Assembly: GCA_000824825.2 (NCBI GenBank) | Contig: LM655188.1 | Span: forward strand, 1 to 60,823 | Direction of reading: 5' to 3' | Length of the DNA stretch: 60,823 nucleotides | Origin: Mesorhizobium sp. ORS 3324 | GTDB taxonomy: Bacteria; Pseudomonadota; Alphaproteobacteria; Rhizobiales; Rhizobiaceae | Part shown: positions 51,192 through 59,765 of the stretch, in pieces | How the letters are laid out: each line of letters opens with the position of its first letter | Position numbering within the stretch: the stretch's first letter is position 1 | Program-made: the position numbers and the translations under genes | The notes under the pieces: generated by a model | Seen by the model: the letters and a program-made list of their open reading frames with translations, nothing else | Database searches by the model: none | Told to the model about the DNA's origin: nothing

Positions 51192-52022
51192 TTGGCCGCG
51201 CGCCGCAAAGCAACGAGCCAGATTTCGCGGCTGGCGCGTCGCGCCGGCGGCACCGCGGCCGCGAACCGGATGGTGCCGGAGGAGACGCCGGTGGCGTTCT
51301 CCTATGCCGGCACCACCCATGCGGTGATGATGGCGAGCCCGGCCGATTTCGAGGATTTCGCGCTCGGCTTCTCGCTGACCGAGGGCATCATCGCAGACCC
51401 GGCGGAGATCGAGGCGATCGAGGTGGAGGATCTCGGCGCCGGCATCGACATCCAGATCAAGCTGAAAGACAAGGCCAACACGCGCTTCCAGGCGCGGCGG
51501 CGCAGGCTCGCCGGGCCGGTCGGCTGCGGCCTGTGCGGAATCGAATCCATCGAGGAAGCGATGCGCTCGGTCGATGCGGTGGGTGCGTCGAAGCTGACGC
51601 TCGACGCCGAGGACGTCACCCGTTCGGTCAAGCTTCTGTCGAGGCTGCAGCCGCTGCACACGGAGACCGGCGCGGTGCATGCCGCAGGCTTCTACGTTCC
51701 CGGCAAGGGCATCGTCATGGCGCGCGAGGATGTCGGCCGCCACAACGCGCTGGACAAGCTCGCCGGCGCGCTGGCGAAAGCCGGCATCGACGGTGCGAGC
51801 GGCGCCGTCGTGGTGACCTCGCGCGTTTCGGTGGAAATGGTGCAGAAGACGGCCGCCATCGGCGCGCCGATCATCATGGCCGTCTCTGCGCCGACGGCGC
51901 TCGCCATCCGCACGGCGGAGGCCGCCGGCATGACGCTGGTGGCGCTGGTGCGCGGCGACGATTTCGATATTTTCACCCACCCTGAACGGGTGGCTTGCGG
52001 AGTTGCCAAGCATGTCGCATGA
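51192..52022 (+). CDS. fdsC: FdhD-family sulfurtransferase for formate dehydrogenase
   Basis: This 276-residue accessory protein sulfurates the molybdenum cofactor before insertion into FdsA. The catalytic CxxC loop is GPVGCGLCGIE. GKGIVMAREDVGRHNALDKL and TSRVSVEMVQKTAAIGAPI are the other family blocks. No ATG fits; a TTG at 51192, 2 bases after the fdsA stop, opens the frame (AARRKATSQ). It overlaps fdsD by 11 bases. Confidence 0.93.
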   Translation: MAARRKATSQISRLARRAGGTAAANRMVPEETPVAFSYAGTTHAVMMASPADFEDFALGFSLTEGIIADPAEIEAIEVEDLGAGIDIQIKLKDKANTRFQARRRRLAGPVGCGLCGIESIEEAMRSVDAVGASKLTLDAEDVTRSVKLLSRLQPLHTETGAVHAAGFYVPGKGIVMAREDVGRHNALDKLAGALAKAGIDGASGAVVVTSRVSVEMVQKTAAIGAPIIMAVSAPTALAIRTAEAAGMTLVALVRGDDFDIFTHPERVACGVAKHVA

Positions 52023-52326
52023 CGAAGACCACATCGCCAGCACCAAGGAAAAGCTGGTGCGCATGGCCAACCAGATCGCCACCTTCTTCCATTCGAAGCC
52101 GCGCGAAGAGGGCATCGCCGGCGTCGCCGAGCACATCAACAAGTTCTGGGAACCCAGGATGCGGCGGCAGTTTTTCGAGCTGCTGGACGGCGATGCGGAG
52201 GATTTCGACGAACTGGTGATCGCAGCCTCTGCCAAGATCAAGCGTCCGCTGACGCCGGAACAGGCCGACAAGAGCCTCGGCTATGCCAAACCCGCGGAAG
52301 CTGAGGGCGCCGCTCCGCACAAATAG
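52012..52326 (+). CDS. fdsD: Formate dehydrogenase, delta subunit
   Basis: This 104-residue helical protein has the FdsD pattern KLVRMANQIATFF, GVAEHINKFWEPRMRRQF and a C-terminal IKRPL. It is needed for a stable, active complex. The start MSHDEDH at 52012 overlaps fdsC. It is the last gene of the fds operon. Confidence 0.93.
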   Translation: MSHDEDHIASTKEKLVRMANQIATFFHSKPREEGIAGVAEHINKFWEPRMRRQFFELLDGDAEDFDELVIAASAKIKRPLTPEQADKSLGYAKPAEAEGAAPHK

Positions 52327-52450
52327 GAGCTGCCACGCCCCTCGGCGCCAAAGGTCTCATATTCCCGCTCTCTAAAGTTTTGCTGCCGCCGGCGGTGCGC
52401 TTCTGCTATGGTCGGCGACAGGAAATCGTCTGGCCGGGCGGGACAGTTGC

Positions 52451-54004
52451 GTGAGGCCGATCGAGACCAGATACGCCCGTAGCGGGGATGTGCGGATCGC
52501 CTACCAGGTGGTCGGCCAAGGCTCGCTCGATCTCGTCTTCGTGCCGGGCTTCATCTCCAATCTCGACCTGCACTGGGAAGACGAAGGCTACAGCCGACTG
52601 CTGAAACGGCTTTCGGCCTTCTCGCGGCTGATCCTGTTCGACAAACGCGGCACCGGGCTATCGGACCGTGTCGATACCCGTCGCCTGCCCAGCCTGGAGA
52701 CCCGCATGGACGACGTGCGCGCGGTGATGGACGCCGCCGGCAGCGGCCGCGCGGCGATCCTCGGCGCCTCGGAAGGCGCGCCGATGGCAATGCTGTTCGC
52801 CGCCACCTATCCGGAGCGGACGCGGACGCTGGTGCTCTATGGCGGCTATGCGCATTTCCACAAATGGGTGATGCCGCCGGAGCGGCTGGAAGCCTTCATC
52901 GAGACGGCGGAGACCTCCTGGGGCACCGGCGCGACCTTGCCCAATTTCGCGCCGGGCCGGGTGGACGACACGCATTTTTCCCAATGGTGGGCCCGGTTCG
53001 AGCGGCTGTCCGCCAGCCCGACCGCCGCGGCGGCACTTGCCCGTATGAATGCCGGGATCGACGTGCGCGGCATCCTCTCCACGATCAGCGCGCCGACGCT
53101 GCTCATCCACCGCCGCAACGACGCGCGCATCGACCCGGAGGCCAGCCGCTTCCTCGCCAGGAAGATCCGTGGCGCCCGGCTGGTCGAGATCCCCGGGCGC
53201 GACCATCCGATCTGGACCGGCGACGTCGACAGGGTGGCCGACCTGATCGAGGAGTTCCTGACCGGCCAGCCGGCGGTGGCCGACACAGAGCGCGTGCTTG
53301 CCGCGCTGCTGGTGACGCGCATCTACGACACGGCCAAGCTGGGCGACCGCATGTGGAGCGAGCGAAGCCAGCGTTTCCAGGAAACATGGCGGCTGCTGGT
53401 CGGGCGCCATGGCGGGCGTGTCGCCGGCATGCATGGCGAATTGATGATCTCGCGCTTCGACGGGCCGGCGCGCGCCATACGCTGCGCGGCTGCCCTGCGC
53501 GACGCCGCGCAGCAGATCGGCGTGGCGAGCGCGCAAGGGGTGCATGTCGGCGAGATCGAAATGCGCGGCCAGCCGGTCGGCCTGACGGCGCGGGTGACAA
53601 TGCAGCTCGCCGTCCATGCCGGGCGCGGCGACATTCTGGCTTCGCGGCTGGTCGCCGAGCTTGCGGTAGGCTCCGGCCTGCATTTCGTCGACGCCGGCCG
53701 CATCAGCCTGGACGAGCTGGGCGAGCCGCTGCCGGTGGTCCAGGCAACGTCGGAACAGCATCTGGAGCCTGCCTGCCGCCCCAAACCAAGAGCCATGGAG
53801 CCGGCAGCGCTGACGGCGCGGGAAAGCGAGGTGGTGAGCCTGATAGCAGACGGCATGAGCAACGCGGCGATCGCCGCCGAATTGAAGCTCAGCGAGCATA
53901 CGGTCAAGCGGCACGTCGCCAACATTTTGCTCAAGCTCGACCTGCCGTCGCGGGCGGCGGCGGCGGCCTTTTCGGCCAGGCATGCTGGCCCGGACGGGCC
54001 ATGA
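52451..54004 (+). CDS. Alpha/beta-hydrolase / cyclase-like / LuxR fusion regulator
   Basis: This 517-residue three-domain protein starts with GTG (MRPIETRYARSGDVRIAY). Residues 1-280 are an alpha/beta hydrolase (nucleophile loop ILGASEGAPMAM, HRRNDARIDPEASRF, GRDHPIW). Residues 285-435 resemble a class III nucleotide cyclase (LGDRMWSERSQRFQETW, FDGPARAIRCAAALRDA, GVHVGEIEMRGQPVG), but the metal-binding Asp of LFTDI is replaced (LVTRI), so it looks inactive. Residues 450-505 form a LuxR HTH (LTARESEVVSLIADGMSNAAIAAEL, then SEHTVKRHVANIL). It probably binds a ligand in the hydrolase domain and controls transcription. Confidence 0.83.
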   Translation: MRPIETRYARSGDVRIAYQVVGQGSLDLVFVPGFISNLDLHWEDEGYSRLLKRLSAFSRLILFDKRGTGLSDRVDTRRLPSLETRMDDVRAVMDAAGSGRAAILGASEGAPMAMLFAATYPERTRTLVLYGGYAHFHKWVMPPERLEAFIETAETSWGTGATLPNFAPGRVDDTHFSQWWARFERLSASPTAAAALARMNAGIDVRGILSTISAPTLLIHRRNDARIDPEASRFLARKIRGARLVEIPGRDHPIWTGDVDRVADLIEEFLTGQPAVADTERVLAALLVTRIYDTAKLGDRMWSERSQRFQETWRLLVGRHGGRVAGMHGELMISRFDGPARAIRCAAALRDAAQQIGVASAQGVHVGEIEMRGQPVGLTARVTMQLAVHAGRGDILASRLVAELAVGSGLHFVDAGRISLDELGEPLPVVQATSEQHLEPACRPKPRAMEPAALTARESEVVSLIADGMSNAAIAAELKLSEHTVKRHVANILLKLDLPSRAAAAAFSARHAGPDGP

Positions 54005-54112
54005 GAGCCATGGCGCTTTCGAGCGAAGCGGGCTGAGCGCCGCAAGCGGTACGAATTCTTCCCATGCAGGCCGGGCGATGTCGCCGTGTCGGCACTGCGA
54101 ATGGAGGATGAA

Positions 54113-54586
54113 ATGCTGAAACTCAATCGCAAGATCGGATTGCTGGCATTTGCCGCAGGCGCAGTGCTGGCCGTCAATTCGGCGCGGGCCGAAGACGCTT
54201 CCGCCACCGCCGCATACAAGGACATCCAGGCCACGCTCGGCTCGGTGCCTGACATGTTCAAGACGCTGCCGGACGTGGCGGTGGCCGGCGCCTGGGCCGA
54301 AATCAAGGGTGTCCAGCTCAATCCGAACACCGCCCTCGACGGCAAGACCAAGGAACTGATGGGCCTGGCGGTCGCCTCGCAGATCCCCTGCCAGTATTGC
54401 ATCTATTTCCACACGCTGGCGGCCAAGGCCAACGGCGCGAGCGACGAGGAGATCAAGGAGGCCGTGGCGATGGCGGCGATCGTGCGCCACTGGTCGACCA
54501 TGCTCAACGGCAGCCAGGTCGACCTTGCCACCTTCAAGAAGCAAACCGACGACCTGTTCGCCGCCGTCAAGGCGAAGTCGCAGTGA
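54113..54586 (+). CDS. Exported AhpD/carboxymuconolactone-decarboxylase-like protein
   Basis: This 157-residue protein has a signal peptide (LLAFAAGAVLAVNSARA) and an AhpD/CMD core with the redox motif IPCQYCIYFHTLAAKANGA (CxxC plus downstream His). The dithiol suggests a peroxidase or thiol-redox role in the periplasm. SD GGAGG precedes ATG 54113; the upstream in-frame ATG at 54086 would spoil the signal peptide. Confidence 0.82.
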   Translation: MLKLNRKIGLLAFAAGAVLAVNSARAEDASATAAYKDIQATLGSVPDMFKTLPDVAVAGAWAEIKGVQLNPNTALDGKTKELMGLAVASQIPCQYCIYFHTLAAKANGASDEEIKEAVAMAAIVRHWSTMLNGSQVDLATFKKQTDDLFAAVKAKSQ

Positions 54587-54661
54587 AGCACGCTGCCCGG
54601 CATTTCACGCCGGGCAGCGCCCCAATCGAACGCCCGGTCAGACGGGCCATGGAGATCGAAA

Positions 54662-55024
54662 ATGCTGACCAAGACACAAACTGTGGACGGCGCGGCGATC
54701 AAGAAGGCGATCGAAGGCCGTGACGGCAAGATGCTGTCGAGCTTCTACGCCGACGATGCGCTGGTGCGGGTGATCGACCGCAACAACCCGCCGAGCAAGC
54801 CGCGCGAAATCCGCGGCCGCGCGGCAATCAACACCTTCTGGGACGACATCTGCAGCCGGGCGATGATCCACAAGGTCGACACCACAATCGCCGAGGGCAA
54901 CAACCTCGCCTTCACCCAAGCCTGCGCCTATCCGGACGGCACGAAGGTGTTCTGCGCGGCGATGCTGGAGCTGAAGAACGGCCGCATCGCACGGCAGACG
55001 GTCGTGCAGGCCTGGGACGAATAG
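54662..55024 (+). CDS. SnoaL/NTF2-like small protein
   Basis: This 120-residue cytoplasmic cone-shaped NTF2/SnoaL fold protein has AAIKKAIEGRDGKMLSSFYADDA, IRGRAAINTFWDDI and ARQTVVQAWDE. Members are small hydrolases, isomerases or ligand-binders; the reaction is unknown. It is followed by a small alpha/beta-barrel protein on the same strand. Confidence 0.78.
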   Translation: MLTKTQTVDGAAIKKAIEGRDGKMLSSFYADDALVRVIDRNNPPSKPREIRGRAAINTFWDDICSRAMIHKVDTTIAEGNNLAFTQACAYPDGTKVFCAAMLELKNGRIARQTVVQAWDE

Positions 55025-55055
55025 AACTCAACCGCAAACTAGGGAGGAGAACGAA

Positions 55056-55370
55056 ATGTTCAGCGCCAGATGGCAGATCGACGCCAAGTTCGGTCACAAG
55101 CAGAGGGTGCTCGAGATGATGCGTCAGTGGGAACGCGAGATCGGCTCCCAGGCCGGCATCGCCGATCTGGGGTTCCAGATCATGACCGGGTCGATCGGCG
55201 CGCGCGAGGCCACCGTCGAGTCGCACCACCAGGTCCAGAGCCTGGCGCAACTTGAGGAGTTCTTCGCCAAGATCGGCAAGATCGACGCGCACGCCAAATG
55301 GGGCAAGGAACTGGAGCCCTATGTAGTGTCGGGCACCAGCGTTTGGCAGATCTTCCGGATCGTCGAGTAG
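55056..55370 (+). CDS. Small protein of unknown function (possible dimeric alpha/beta barrel)
   Basis: This 104-residue protein (start MFSARWQIDAKFGHK, SD GGGAGGAG) has one beta-alpha-beta-beta-alpha-beta-like unit, resembling DABB/EthD-size proteins, but without a motif I can name. It forms a short unit with the SnoaL-like gene 31 bases upstream. Confidence 0.65.
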   Translation: MFSARWQIDAKFGHKQRVLEMMRQWEREIGSQAGIADLGFQIMTGSIGAREATVESHHQVQSLAQLEEFFAKIGKIDAHAKWGKELEPYVVSGTSVWQIFRIVE

Positions 55371-55387
55371 TGGCCTGAGCGGCCGTA

Positions 55388-55600
55388 CCTCTCCCCTGGG
55401 GGAGAGGTCGGATTGCCCCGATTTGTCCTTCACAAATCGGTTGGCATTCCGGGTGAGGGGTGGCCTGGCGCCAAGCTGGAACACCCCTCATCCGTCTTGT
55501 CGCTTCGCGACAAGCCACCCTTGCCGGGCCCCCGATGCTTCGCAGCGTCTCGGCGTTCGCTGACCTTTCATCGTGCCGCCGGCACGATGAATTCGCTTCG
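55388..55600. repeat. Cluster of short hairpins (mosaic palindromic repeats)
   Basis: The gap between converging genes contains at least four perfect hairpins: CCTCTCCCC/GGGGAGAGG (55388-55407), GATTTGT/ACAAATC (55420-55438), CTTGTCGC/GCGACAAG (55496-55514) and ATCGTGCC/GGCACGAT (55570-55588). This is typical of rhizobial mosaic intergenic repeats. No gene is visible. Confidence 0.75.
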
Positions 55601-55642
55601 CGAACCGGTTGCTCACCCCACAAGGGGAGAAGCGACCAAGGC

Positions 55643-56128
55643 CTACATCAGGCCCAGCTGCTTGTAGAAGCCGAGCGCGTCGTAATAGTCGCTCTGGGTC
55701 GCGATCTTGCCGTCCTTGATGGAGAACATGGAGGCACCGGTGAAGGAAAACTTCTTGCCGGTGGCGGCGGTGCCGTCGCCCCAGGCGCCGGTGTTGGTGC
55801 CGGAAAACTCCCATTCGAAGGAGACGCGGTCGCCGTCGACGAGCGGCTTGCCCTTCATCGTCCAGACCGCATCGGGAACGGCCTTGAGGAAGTTATCGAT
55901 GACGCCGGTCTTGGCGGCGTCCTTACCGGCCACCGGCTTGCCGACCGAGGCGTCGTAATAGGTGACGTCGTCGGCGAAGTAGCCGGCAGCCTTGGCCGAG
56001 TCGTGCGCATTCCAGGCCGCGACATAGGCCTCGACCACCGACTGCGCGGTGTCCCCCGCGAAGGACGGCGTCACGGCGAGAAGCGTGGCGGCGATGGCTG
56101 CGAATGTCAGAAACTGGCGGCGTTGCAT
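55643..56128 (-). CDS. Exported NTF2/SnoaL-like protein
   Basis: This 161-residue protein has a Tat-like/Sec signal (MQRRQFLTFAAIAATLLAV) and an NTF2-type fold (VVEAYVAAWNAHDSAKAAGYFADDV, of which AAWNAHDSAKAAGYF is diagnostic, and GKKFSFTGASMFSIKDGKIA). It is likely periplasmic. The cone-shaped cavity could bind a small hydrophobic molecule. It is convergent with the small proteins at 54-55 kb. Confidence 0.78.
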   Translation of the reverse strand: MQRRQFLTFAAIAATLLAVTPSFAGDTAQSVVEAYVAAWNAHDSAKAAGYFADDVTYYDASVGKPVAGKDAAKTGVIDNFLKAVPDAVWTMKGKPLVDGDRVSFEWEFSGTNTGAWGDGTAATGKKFSFTGASMFSIKDGKIATQSDYYDALGFYKQLGLM

Positions 56129-56171
56129 TGTTGTTTTCCTCCCTGGTTGAAATGCTTGCCTTCCTTACTGT

Positions 56172-57599
56172 TTAGCCATGCGCGACCATCACGTGCCGCA
56201 CGGCGGTGTAGTCCTCCAGCGCATAGAGCGACATGTCCTTGCCGTAGCCGGACTGTTTCAGCCCGCCATGCGGCATCTCGTTGGTCAGCATGAAGTGGGT
56301 GTTGATCCAGGTGCAGCCATATTGCAGGCGGGCGGCCGTCGCCATCGCGCGCGTGACGTCCTTGGTCCACACCGAGGAGGCAAGGCCGTAGTCGCTGTCG
56401 TTCGCCCAGCTTACCGCCTCATCGACCTCCGTGAATCGGGTGACGGAGACGACCGGACCAAACACTTCGCGGCGCACGATCTCGTCTTCCTGCAGCGCGC
56501 CGGCGACGACCGTCGGCTGATAGTAGAAGCCGGTGCCCTCGCCCGGCTGGCCGCCGGTGGTGATCTCGATGTGCTTCAGTTCCGAGGCGCGCTCGACGAA
56601 GCTCGACACACGGTCGCGCTGGCGGCGCGAGATCAGCGGCCCGATCTCGTTTTCGGTGTCGTCGGGGCGGTTGTACTTGATGGTCGAGACCGCCGAGGAG
56701 AGGTCGGCGACGAGCTTGTCGTAGATCTTCTTGCCGGCATAGATGCGGCAGGCGGCGGTGCAGTCCTGGCCGGCATTGTAATAGCCGAAGGCGCGCAGGC
56801 CGTTGACTACGGCGCCGAGGTCGGCATCGTCGAAGACGATGACCGGCGCCTTGCCGCCGAGCTCGAGATGCGTGCGCTTGACCGACTTGGCAGCCGCCTG
56901 CAGCACCTTCTTGCCGGTGGCGACATCGCCGGTGATGGAGATCATGTTGACCTTGGCATGGTTGATCAGCGTGTTGCCGACGCTGTCGCCGCGGCCGAGC
57001 ACGACATTGACGACGCCCTCGGGCAGGATCTCGGCGAGGATCTTCGCCAGCTTCAGCGCCGTCAGCGGCGTCTGTTCCGAAGGCTTGAAGACGGCCGTGT
57101 TGCCGCCGCCGATCGCCGGCGCCAGCTTCCAGGCCATCATCATCAGCGGATAGTTCCAAGGCGCGATGGAGGCGACGATGCCGATCGGGTCGCGCCGCAC
57201 CATCGAGGTGTGGCCGGGCAGGTATTCGCCGGCGACCTGGCCGGGCATGGAGCGGACCGCGCCGGCAAAGAAGCGATAGCAGTCGACGATCGCCGGGATC
57301 TCGTCGTTGAGCACGGCATTGATCGGCTTGCCGCAGTTCAGCGCCTCGAGCGCGGCGAACTCTTTCGCCTCGGCCTCGATGCGGTCGGCGATCCTCAGGA
57401 GATAGCTGGAGCGCTGCGCCGGCGTGGTGCGCGACCAACTGACGAACGCTTGTTCGGCGGCACTGACGGCGGCATCGATCTGCGCCGGGCTTGCTTCGGC
57501 CAAGTTGAGGATGGTCGCCCCGGTTTTCGGATTGAGGATCGGCTCCTCGGTTTCGGTGCCCTTCTCGAATTTCGGGCCGATCAGCATTTGAGTGTCCAT
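56172..57599 (-). CDS. Aldehyde dehydrogenase, probable gamma-aminobutyraldehyde dehydrogenase
   Basis: This 475-residue NAD(P)-dependent dehydrogenase has the catalytic Glu in LELGGKAPV, the catalytic Cys in [13 protein letters not shown], and the substrate-binding stretch [22 protein letters not shown]. The motif pattern fits PatD/YdcW-type aminobutyraldehyde or betaine-aldehyde dehydrogenases. Neighbouring polyamine transporter genes on the same strand support a role in putrescine breakdown to GABA. The start [14 protein letters not shown] at 57599 is used. Confidence 0.88.
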   Translation of the reverse strand: MDTQMLIGPKFEKGTETEEPILNPKTGATILNLAEASPAQIDAAVSAAEQAFVSWSRTTPAQRSSYLLRIADRIEAEAKEFAALEALNCGKPINAVLNDEIPAIVDCYRFFAGAVRSMPGQVAGEYLPGHTSMVRRDPIGIVASIAPWNYPLMMMAWKLAPAIGGGNTAVFKPSEQTPLTALKLAKILAEILPEGVVNVVLGRGDSVGNTLINHAKVNMISITGDVATGKKVLQAAAKSVKRTHLELGGKAPVIVFDDADLGAVVNGLRAFGYYNAGQDCTAACRIYAGKKIYDKLVADLSSAVSTIKYNRPDDTENEIGPLISRRQRDRVSSFVERASELKHIEITTGGQPGEGTGFYYQPTVVAGALQEDEIVRREVFGPVVSVTRFTEVDEAVSWANDSDYGLASSVWTKDVTRAMATAARLQYGCTWINTHFMLTNEMPHGGLKQSGYGKDMSLYALEDYTAVRHVMVAHG

Positions 57600-57619
57600 T
57601 GGGTTCTCCTTGAAGAGAA

Positions 57620-57736
57620 GGTGAATGGTTAGTAGTGAGTAGTGAGTAGTGTCGCAGTAAGGTGATTGGCCAATAATTGGCGAAAATCTCTTAGTGTTCG
57701 ATTCCACTACTCACTACTCACTACTCACCATTCACC
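57620..57736. repeat. Inverted repeat with heptamer tandem units
   Basis: Arms 57620-57651 and 57705-57736 are complementary over 32 bases with one mismatch, each containing repeats of the heptamer GTAGTGA. A 53-base loop separates them. It lies between the potC-like gene and the aldehyde dehydrogenase gene and would form a long hairpin in their transcript. Confidence 0.85.
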
Positions 57737-57741
57737 TGTTC

Positions 57742-58557
57742 TCATTTCCCACTCCCCGCTATCTGGTCGCTGTCGCGGGTCAGGTAATAGGCAAAGAGGA
57801 TGGGCAGCAGCGTCACCAGCACGACCACCATGGCCACGACGTTGGTGACCGGGCGCTGGCGCGGGCGGATCAGTTCCTCCAGCATCCAGATCGGCACTGT
57901 CTGCTGCTGGCCGGCGGTGAAGGTGGTGACGATGACCTCGTCGAAGGACAGCGCGAAGGCCAGCATGCCGCCGGCAAGCAGCGCCGTGGCAAAGTTGGGT
58001 AGCACGACATACCTGAACGTCTGGAAGCCGTCGGCGCCGAGGTCCATCGAGGCCTCGATCATCGAGCCCGAGGTGCGGCGGAAGCGGGCAACCGCATTGT
58101 TGTAGACGACGACCACACAGAAGGTGGCGTGGCCGAGCACGATCGTCCAGAACGAGAACGGGATGTCGGCCAGCGCGAAGGCCGAGCGCAGCGCGATGCC
58201 GGTGATGATGCCGGGCAGCGCGATCGGCAGGATGACCAAGAGCGAGATGGTCTCGCGGCCGAAGAAGCGCGTCTGCGAGACGGCGGCGGCGCAGAGCGTG
58301 CCGAGCACCAGCGCGATCGCCGTCGATATGGCGGCGACGCGGATCGACAGCGACAGCGCCTCCCATACATCCGGCCGATTCCAGGTGACGGCGAACCATT
58401 GCGTGGTGAGCCCCGGCGGGGGCCAGACGAAACTCTTTTCCTCCGTCGTGAAGGCGTAGACGAAGATCAGAAGGATCGGCAGATGCAGGAAGAGCAGGCC
58501 GCAGGCGGCGGCGATCTTCAGGCCGAGCGGAGCGGATTGGCCGCGATCAGAGCGCAT
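57742..58557 (-). CDS. potC: Polyamine-type ABC transporter permease (PotC-like)
   Basis: This 271-residue permease has the PotC/YdcV layout: [46 protein letters not shown] and the coupling region [21 protein letters not shown] ([16 protein letters not shown]). It also has [16 protein letters not shown]. Its start overlaps the potB stop by 11 bases. It works with PotB as channel for spermidine, putrescine or a similar cation. Confidence 0.9.
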   Translation of the reverse strand: MRSDRGQSAPLGLKIAAACGLLFLHLPILLIFVYAFTTEEKSFVWPPPGLTTQWFAVTWNRPDVWEALSLSIRVAAISTAIALVLGTLCAAAVSQTRFFGRETISLLVILPIALPGIITGIALRSAFALADIPFSFWTIVLGHATFCVVVVYNNAVARFRRTSGSMIEASMDLGADGFQTFRYVVLPNFATALLAGGMLAFALSFDEVIVTTFTAGQQQTVPIWMLEELIRPRQRPVTNVVAMVVVLVTLLPILFAYYLTRDSDQIAGSGK

Positions 58558-59512
58558 CGAAGGCCCCCATGCGCTTGGCGCCCCAGAGGTAGAAGCCCAT
58601 GATGACGATGGGCACCACGGTGAAGGCGGCGGCGAGCGGGATGTTGCCGGCAGTGCCCTGCTGTGAATAGACGGCCTGGCCGATGAACAGTCGCGAGGTG
58701 CCGATGATCTGCGGGATGATGTAGTCGCCCAATGTCAGCGAGAAGGTGAAGATCGAGCCGGCGACGATGCCAGGTAGAGCCAGCGGGAAGAGCACATTGT
58801 GAAAGGTCTGGCCAGGCGAGGCGCCGAGATCGGACGAGGCCTCGACCAGATTGCCTGGCACGCGTTCGAGCGCTGCCTGCACAGGCAGTATCATGAAAGG
58901 CAGCCAGACATAGACGAAGACGATGAAGGTGCCGGTGAAGGAGACCGACAGCGAGTTGCCGCCGACGATCGGCAGCGACAGCCAGCCGTCGAGCAGCCAG
59001 AGCAGGCCGAGCTTGCCGAACAGCCAGGTGAGGATGCCTTCCTTGGCGAGGATCAGCTTCCAGGCGTAGATCTTGACCAGATAGCTCGACCACAGCGGCA
59101 GCATGACCCCGAGATAGAACAGCGCCTTCCAGCGACCGCGCGCATAGCGGGCCGCATAATAGGCGATGGGGAAAGCGATGATCGCCGAGGCGAGCGTGAC
59201 GAGGGCTGCCATCGTCACCGTGCGCAGGATGATGTCGAGATTGGCGGCCTGGAACAGGTCGCCATAGGTCTTCAGCGTGAACTCGCGGTTGATGAGGCCG
59301 GAGAACTCGTCGATCGAGAAGAAGCTTTGCAGAAGCAGCGCAATGAGCGAGCCGATATAGACGATGCCCAGCCACAGAAGCGGCGGCAAGAGCATGAGGA
59401 ACAGCAGAAGCCTCGGCTGACGCCAGAAGAGGTCGGACAGCACTCCGCGCAGGCCGCCGCTGCCTGGCAGGATGGCGGGCACGGACTTGGAGTTGAGCGC
59501 GGCGATGGTCAT
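58547..59512 (-). CDS. potB: Polyamine-type ABC transporter permease (PotB-like)
   Basis: This 321-residue permease has the PotB pattern: [61 protein letters not shown] (key [12 protein letters not shown]) and [16 protein letters not shown]. The start MTIAALNSK at 59512 is used; upstream in-frame codons are within the intergenic repeat. Confidence 0.9.
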   Translation of the reverse strand: MTIAALNSKSVPAILPGSGGLRGVLSDLFWRQPRLLLFLMLLPPLLWLGIVYIGSLIALLLQSFFSIDEFSGLINREFTLKTYGDLFQAANLDIILRTVTMAALVTLASAIIAFPIAYYAARYARGRWKALFYLGVMLPLWSSYLVKIYAWKLILAKEGILTWLFGKLGLLWLLDGWLSLPIVGGNSLSVSFTGTFIVFVYVWLPFMILPVQAALERVPGNLVEASSDLGASPGQTFHNVLFPLALPGIVAGSIFTFSLTLGDYIIPQIIGTSRLFIGQAVYSQQGTAGNIPLAAAFTVVPIVIMGFYLWGAKRMGAFDAL

Positions 59513-59560
59513 GAGGCCGCACTGTGTTGAGCGCGACAATAGGAGAGGTCGAGATCCTTC

Positions 59561-59720
59561 GCGCCCCCCTCTGGCCTGCCGACCATCTCCCCCTCTAGGG
59601 GGGAGATCGGCTGTCGCTTCGGGTTTCGCCAATCGCCAACGTTGGAAAATGGCAGCCGGCGGCCAAGCTGCCCATCTCCCCCTTTGAGGGGGAGATGGCC
59701 GGCAGGCCAGAGGGGGGCGC
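59561..59720. repeat. Composite inverted repeat with 20-bp perfect outer arms
   Basis: Outer arms 59561-59580 and 59701-59720 are exact complements and contain the 17-mer also seen at window positions 1-17 and 2126-2142. Two inner hairpins, at 59585-59607 and 59673-59697, are formed by ATCTCCCCC/GGGGGAGAT-type arms. It fills the 253-bp gap between potB and potA-like genes. Confidence 0.85.
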
Positions 59721-59765
59721 CGTGGAGCGCCTCGCCTTTGCGATTGGCCCCTGTCTCAAGTGCCA

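Noticed and set aside
52658..54544. 628-codon minus-strand frame opposite the LuxR fusion gene
   Set aside because: The plus-strand protein has three recognisable domains; the minus frame has none.
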